Shown here: piece after piece, positions 1-64,000 of the stretch
Layout of the letters: each line of letters opens with the position of its first letter
How positions within the stretch are numbered: the stretch's first letter is position 1
Assembly: GCA_028583405.1 (NCBI GenBank)
Contig: CM053252.1
Span: forward strand, 33,793,196-33,857,195
Length of the DNA: 64,000 bases
Reading direction: 5' to 3'
Source: Pogonophryne albipinna
Lineage: Eukaryota > Chordata > Actinopteri > Perciformes > Artedidraconidae
Made by a program: the position numbers and the translations under genes
The notes under the pieces: model-generated
Seen by the model: the letters and a program-made list of their open reading frames with translations, nothing else
Told to the model about the DNA's origin: nothing
Databases searched by the model: none

Positions 1-1
1 C

Positions 2-13714
<13,713 letters not shown>

Positions 13715-14531
13715 TTCCGAAATGTCGCGTTCACACCAAAAAGACCTTATTCCGGTGTGAACACGATCTGTGTTCATGAGAACTAAAGAGTTCTCATGAA
13801 CTAAGTTCTCATGAACCTTTGTGGGAAAAGTACTGCGGTGTGAATGCGCCTCATAGCCGCGTTCACACCGAGTACTTTTTACCCGTACTTTTCGTGTTTA
13901 GTTCCGTTAGTACCCATGATGTCGCGTTCACACCAAAAAAATAACTAAGTGCCGGGAACTTTTCACCCCATTTTTAGCGCCTGCTGAGAGCTGGTACTTT
14001 CCTGGGGAAAAAAAGTACCACAATTCTGATTGGCTGGGTGATTGCAAACCACGCCCCGTAAAACTCTGAAATGTTTTGTAGAGCCGCCATTTTGTTATCC
14101 TCGCATTAGCATTATTAGCATTAGCATTCGCCCGGCGCACAAACGCAGAGAGACTAACTTATGGCAACACAAAAGAAAACATGGGAGCGGTGGAGATGAG
14201 GAGGTGTCGGCGTTCTGGCGATTTACTCGGAAGGCTTCAGTAGAAGCTGCTGGGTGTCCCAGCAGCTTCTACTGAAGCCAGTCCCCAACTCCGGGGACTT
14301 CCGGCCGGGGACTTCGGGTGGCAGTATACGCCGTGAAGTTGTTTGCGGCCTGCCAGTAAACCCAAAGCAGAAGAAGAAGAAGTGACGTCAGCGGCTCATT
14401 TGCGTAATCTTCCCTCAGGGAACTTATTCCGGTGTGAACGCGATCGGCTCTTAGTTCCATAGGGAAACTAAGTGCTGGGAACTAAGTGCTGGGAACTAAG
14501 TACGGCAAAGTACTTGGTGTGAACGCGGCTA

Positions 14532-14584
14532 TTGTCTCACCAATTCTCCAGCAGCATAACCAGACCACAGTGTGTGTGTGCTAA
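14532..14584 (+). pseudogene. ppm1d: Displaced ancestral C-terminal codons of ppm1d
   Basis: In one frame this reads VSPILQQHNQTTVCVC and a stop at 14582-14584. Human PPM1D ends PLLHQHRKTVCVC, so this is the old C-terminus, stranded downstream of the MITE and of the new stop. Removing the MITE with one TA copy joins the codon at 13667 to 14532 in the correct phase. Confidence 0.85.
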
Positions 14585-16400
14585 AACACACTGCAGAATT
14601 ACACATAAACCTGTTGCCTCTCACTGATAACCTTGTCTCAGTGGCATTTCTGTTTCTAATGTTTCTCAAAGTGCAAACCAAGCCTTGCTAGAGAGGTTGT
14701 GGTAAGACTTGTTCAGCCCTAGTACAATACCTATTTAAAAGCTTAATGTGAGCGCATTTTCACAAGACATTTGGTGTATTTTTATAAAAAACTCCTTCCT
14801 GGAAGAGAAGAAAAAAAAGTATGAAGAATAATGATGCTGGTGTGAATATATTGCATGTTATAGAGTGTTGCCTAAGTCAAGCTTTTCATTTAAAGCAAAT
14901 ATATATTTTTTTATACGTTCTTTTATCGTTGGATGATGTAAGAGCTAAACCTCATCTTCCAACTCCTTGACACTGTACAAATGCCATTGTGTGCACACCC
15001 TGTGTTAAAACATAATTATGTATGTTACTTCTCATTATTTTATGTAATCACTGGAGATGAATCTTGAATATAAACGGAAGGTGCTTCTACAGTCACAAAC
15101 CAGTAAGCTACTACATTCTGTATATTGATCTATACATATATGTAATAGGTGTTAGTCGCATTTTTTCTTCTTTGAGTGTATGTATTTGACTCATCTTGCC
15201 TTGTGAGGTTTTAAAAAACCTGAAGGTTGTTTTAGGTTATTGATTGCACAATGCATCTTAATGGATCGATCCACACTTAATCATAATAATGAATTTGTTA
15301 TGAATTATTGCAATTAGTTTTTTTTAATGTCATCACATCCCCTGAGCCAGCTCCAACCATTCATACATCAAATAGAGATTTTCTATGTTTCCAATAATGC
15401 CTATACAGAAGTTGGTGTTTCTGGTTAATTGCTTTCTCATCCTGGTGTCTCTATAACAAAGATTTCCTTTGCTACTGAGGGACCAACACAACCAGATGTT
15501 TACAATCATAATTCATTATTCATTTGTGCTGCCAGAATTCTATTGACGCAGCAATATGGATGGATGTATGCCCCAATAGTAAAAAAGGTTCAATTTTAAT
15601 GGTATTTGTCCCTACAGATCACTTTGTCACATGATGTTTTGAAAGAGGCTGACTGAGGTTTCTTTAGCATTCAAGCCATTGTCCATTCAAGCCATTGTCC
15701 CTTTCCCATGTAGCAGCTTCAGTTGTATGGTTACTGACGTATGCACAAGGCTCATTTTTGAGTTAATACACAATGCATGGACTTTCTAATAGAATATTCT
15801 TGCACTATTATTGTGACTTGATTTCCTTGAGAAGAGTGTTTTTTTTTCTATAAAAAATTGATGGAATAGGAATGGACAAGGATCTAATATTATAACACAG
15901 CAAATGTAGTATATTTGATGTAAAATAATCGAACATTCTTGTTAGAAAGGAATTCTCATTAATGTGAGTTTGCAGACACCGGCAGTGCCCTTGTTTGATT
16001 CTAATGATTTTCTTAAAGAATAAAAAGACTCAGATGAGACATTTTCACTGTGAGAGAAAAATGACTATGACAGAAATAAGACTTACATGATAATGTTTTT
16101 TGATTTAGCTTCGTGCAATTTCTTCCAGGAATTTGTAGCACTATGGATTGGTTGAAACATGTTGCATAAGGAATGATGACGTTTCCTCTGCATATACAGT
16201 CTGTTACTTCTCATCTTTGTATGAATTTTCTATGTTTTTTTTTATTTCTAATGAATCTAAGTTTACTGATTTACCATGTAGAATAATGACATCCCTGATG
16301 CAGATGGTTGTGCTTACAGCCTTAAGTGCATCATGTGTACAGTGTAAATGTGAAAAACACTATGGAAATTAACCTATTTAAATAAAAATTAAGTGAAGTG
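14585..16400 (+). other. ppm1d: Probable ppm1d 3' UTR
   Basis: AT-rich single-copy-looking sequence without conserved frames or clear transposon ends. AATAAA signals occur, the last and best placed at 16381-16386, after which base composition changes little. The UTR would also include the MITE, if translation stops at 13714. Confidence 0.5.
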
Positions 16401-17288
16401 TGTCCTTCTTGTCTGATTGGAACCCATACCGCTTCAGTAAGGACTCGGAATTCCATGTTTTTTTCATACTATATAGACAATGCTAAACATGAATGAAACT
16501 CAATTTATGATAAAGTCTGTGCTGAAAACACTGGACTTGTCCTTTAAGTGCCCGGGCCACACGCTTCCGTTGTGCTCAAACGTCAAGTGACCAGCAAGCC
16601 TTCAAACTAAAAGCATAACAAACGCCACTTATCACAAGTAGATAACATTAACAACATTTTGAAAACCTTCTCAATGGAGAATATCTGTTACAAAGTTTTC
16701 TAAGACAGAAAATACAAAAAAAGTGCTTCTACTTCCAACCCACTTATTCGTGTTTTTTAATACATACTTTATTTTGAAAGTATCTGTAGGAAGACATCCT
16801 GGTTATTGGCTAACTTCCTTTCAACTGAAATGTGATTTCTCAGAGCGGGAAGAATCATGGGGAGGGTTGAGTGGACCTAAACAGGTTGTTTTAGCCAGAA
16901 TGATTTATCATACAGTCATGGCATTGTTGACAGCACTAGTTAACGGTTTAACAATGTTCTATGTATACCAGTAACGCTAATAAATCAAAGTAACGGTGCA
17001 AAACTTAGCATTAGCCCTGGCATGGCAGTCAGTAATAGCCATAGACTGCATTAAGCTAACAAGTGACTGTTTCTCAAATTTCAGGTAGGTGACAACTTAC
17101 ACAGACAGGAACAAGTGAAAGTAAAACTTCAAATTATTAACTTTGAGTTGTTTAAGTGTGTTTGCTGTGCTTCACTGTAACGTAACTTAGCTGGTGAGTT
17201 GCTGTAACAGGAGCCCTGTTGTCACTGTTCACGTGTATGTGTTATATTCAGCTGATATTCTATTTATCAGACATGTTTTTAGTTTCAG
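16401..17288 (+). other. Short intergenic spacer and likely brip1 promoter/5' UTR region
   Basis: Less than 0.9 kb separates the ppm1d poly(A) signal from the first visible brip1 exon. A TCAG/GTAGGT junction at 17084/17085 could be the donor of a non-coding first exon. A TTTCAG acceptor at 17283-17288 would start the exon with the ATG. No TATA box or CpG island was recognised. Confidence 0.4.
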
Positions 17289-17318
17289 ATATTCCTGTGA
17301 AGCAGGAACAGAGAGACC

Positions 17319-61621
<44,303 letters not shown>

Positions 61622-61643
61622 GTAAGTAAAATCACAGCAGGAT

Positions 61644-63009
61644 TAGGGTTGGGTACCGAGAACCGGTTCCAACATTTCGATTCCAACGGCATCATTTAGA
61701 AATGTGAATTTCGGTTCCGCTTTTCGATGCCTGAGGAAATGTTTCTCGCCGCTCTCCGTAGCCTACTGTATGACTGCAGCGGGGCGGGAAATGTAGCGTT
61801 GTACCTACACTTCCTACAGCGTAACCATGTTCGCCTAGGGCGCCAGATCTGTGGAGGCGCTGCACTGACAGCTCTGGGCGAAGAAAAAAAATGTTTTGAC
61901 CATTGGGGCTCATCCTAATTTTCGGCCTTGATGTAACAATATTCATAATTAAGTAAATGTAACACCCTTTTCATCCCGGTTACACTTTTCATTTCCCCTG
62001 TACGATGGGCGCTGTAAGTGATGAAAATGGGGGATGTTGGCTTATCTGGCACCCGCAGCTCACAGCCAAAGTGCGAGTGAATGTGGGAGCGAGCGAGGGA
62101 GAAAGAGAGGTACCAGCGCTGTTGTTATTAGCATCTGGTGCTAGCTGCTCTAACGGAAGAAGAAGATGTTTCTACAATGATGTGGAGGCAGAGTCCTCTC
62201 CAGTCAGACTGAGGCTGATAACTACAGCTCAGTGAGGTAAAGGACTCTGAGTGTTTAGATAGTTCACTTTAGTCTAAGTTATCTCAGTGGGTCTCAAACG
62301 TTTTGATCACAATTTATGTAAACACATATTTCCAATGCACTCCTTTATAATTATTGGGATAAATCAGGTTTGAAATCATTCCAATGTATACTATAGGACA
62401 GTAAACCAGACATATCGTTTTAAACTGGAGAGATAACAAAATATGCATAAATAAAATAGTAAAATAAGATATGAATGAACAACAAAAATAAAATACGTTA
62501 CATGTATTTGTTATTGGCTATGGTAGGTTATTGGTTATGCTCACATACTTATTTAATTATTAAAATGTAAACCAATCTTTTTCATATGGGTGTTTAGAGT
62601 TGTACCCCCTAGATCTAGTCTCTAGTAATTCTGCTTAAAGTGCACCAGATTGAAGCATTTTACTTTAAAATGTTCAAACATTTCTTCCAGGTATGCCTGA
62701 GAAGGCAGATATGCTTGTTTTTCTCAACAAGAACTGTTCTTTAAAAGTTGGACTGTTGCACTGTTGTAGCTTCAGTGGTTCTCAGGTTACAGTTAGCAGT
62801 GAATATAAACAGACTGATTAATGTGAATATTACTGTAAACTAACCTGTGTAAAAGTTTCTCGAATAAATGTAATTTTTTTGGTGGAAGAAGCATGTATCA
62901 TTTGTTTACCCTGCCCCTCAAAGAATCGGAATTGAGAAACGTTAAGAACCGGAATCGAAAAGTAGAATCGTAATCAGAATCGTGGAAATTCAAACGATAC
63001 CCAACCCTA
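61644..63009. mobile_element. hAT element, TAGGGTTGGGTA ends, 8-bp TSD
   Basis: Ends TAGGGTTGGGTACCG and CGATACCCAACCCTA are inverted, flanked by direct AGCAGGAT (61636-61643 and 63010-63017). No transposase frame. It begins 22 bp after the exon 15 donor. Confidence 0.95.
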
Positions 63010-63017
63010 AGCAGGAT

Positions 63018-64000
63018 GCAGATATTCTGCACAGGGGGGAAACAGGTGAAACAGTGGTCTTTGGTCCAAGCAAAGATAAAACAGCATTCCTGCAGTTCCT
63101 TTTAAAAAGTATTGAATTAAGAAATCTAAAAATAAGGCCTTAATTGGTTCTAAAAGACCTAAACCAATGATGCAAAAGTCAGAAATGTGCAAAGATGTGA
63201 GTAGCAAGATTGTATGAATGCATTTGTTAATGATGCATTGTAAAATCTAATTAAAAAAAGGTTGGGGAAAATGGCAAAAAGTCTACAGTTGGGAGAATTT
63301 TCTTTACATGGGTGGAAAAAAAGATACATAATATTGAAACTAATTCTGTAGACGATGACCTTTGCAAACCAAGTTGAATTATTTTACCCTTCATAAGATG
63401 CTTGTTTGCTAGCGTATTATGTATGCAAGGGAAATTAAATTGGAAAAAGCACACATTTACAACATTTAATATTATACAGACGTGGCATGAATATTTAAGT
63501 TTTGGCCTAGACCATGACATGGTAAGTACGATTTTTACTCTGTATCCAATAGTTTTATAAGTAAATTGTAAAAAAATAATTGCTCCATATGAAATAAAGG
63601 TCATTTTACGAGGTCATTCTACACTTAAATACTTGTGTAAGTGTAAGAGTGCTTTAATCAGGACAAAGCCTCAGCTCAACAATGTCTGCATCAGTTTATA
63701 TACATGATTCACAGTTGATCAACTACTCTCGACCAATGTGGTGAAGACCACTCATGTTTGGTCTCTAACTAATGTAATAGCTGTACAAAAGCATCATCAA
63801 ATAGTACTGAGTTTGGAAAAGAAATTGCAGTATATGTCCGCTACTTCACTTTTTTGGTCAACATCAAACATTTTGAATACCATGAACACAATAATATATC
63901 TCACAGACATCGATGCGCACGCACAAAACCACACCAAATAAGAGCATCGCCTTTTGGTGATCCGTAAAATAAAATCCCAAAGTGATGTTGCTGTGTGTGC
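63018..64000. other. brip1 intron 16 to window end, no exon seen
   Basis: AT-rich. I searched for the next BRIP1 block (VELKRQYND-like) and motif VI (QALGRCIRHRND-like) and saw neither. No repeat ends recognised. Confidence 0.6.

Noticed and set aside
61727..62235. Open frames after brip1 exon 15
   Set aside because: They lie within the hAT at 61644-63009 and resemble neither transposase nor BRIP1.

Overview
The window is vertebrate nuclear DNA, almost certainly from a teleost fish. It has small conserved coding exons with GT/AG borders, long introns, long (CA)n/(GT)n tracts, fish-type LINE and SINE tails, and an exceptional load of hAT-type DNA transposons. No prokaryotic, viral or organellar gene was seen. 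Species cannot be read from the sequence alone.

Two host genes lie head to tail on the + strand. Positions 2-13714 hold ppm1d (Wip1/PPM1D, a PP2C-type phosphatase that switches off p53/ATM damage signalling). It has six coding exons, and the first is cut by the window start. Positions 17319-61621 hold brip1 (FANCJ/BACH1, the Fe-S DEAH-box DNA helicase partner of BRCA1). Fifteen confident coding exons plus one possible 18-nt microexon give about 832 codons, from the start codon to helicase motif V. The remaining 3' exons lie beyond the right edge. The gap between the ppm1d poly(A) signal and the first visible brip1 exon is under 1 kb. Both genes act in the DNA-damage response.

Nearly everything else is intron, much of it transposon. 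ppm1d intron 4 (4611-12634) is a nest: one minus-strand LINE (4632 to about 12430) is interrupted by an L2-type LINE (6525-8425), a hAT (9165-11240, itself carrying another element and a SINE-like piece) and a second hAT (11260-12373). brip1 intron 1 has two hAT elements. Intron 6 (23493-34812; exons numbered as in the features) has a hAT within a hAT, with a frameshifted transposase. The 20.5-kb intron 14 holds an L2 LINE with an intact reverse-transcriptase frame (46177-47831), several hATs, a piggyBac-like MITE with TTAA ends and a 221-bp (GT)n tract. At least ten elements show 8-bp (or nearly 8-bp) target duplications, so hAT transposition has dominated here.

The most striking observation is at the 3' end of ppm1d. 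An 862-bp foldback MITE flanked by TA sits inside the last coding exon. It replaces the conserved C-terminal tail with 15 MITE-encoded residues and a stop. The old tail, ending in T-V-C-V-C and a stop, is still readable just after the element, and removing the element plus one TA copy puts it back in frame. No exotic new biological system was found. The notable content is this gene-altering insertion, the stratified transposon nests, and a few unique-looking intron blocks that could be conserved regulatory DNA.
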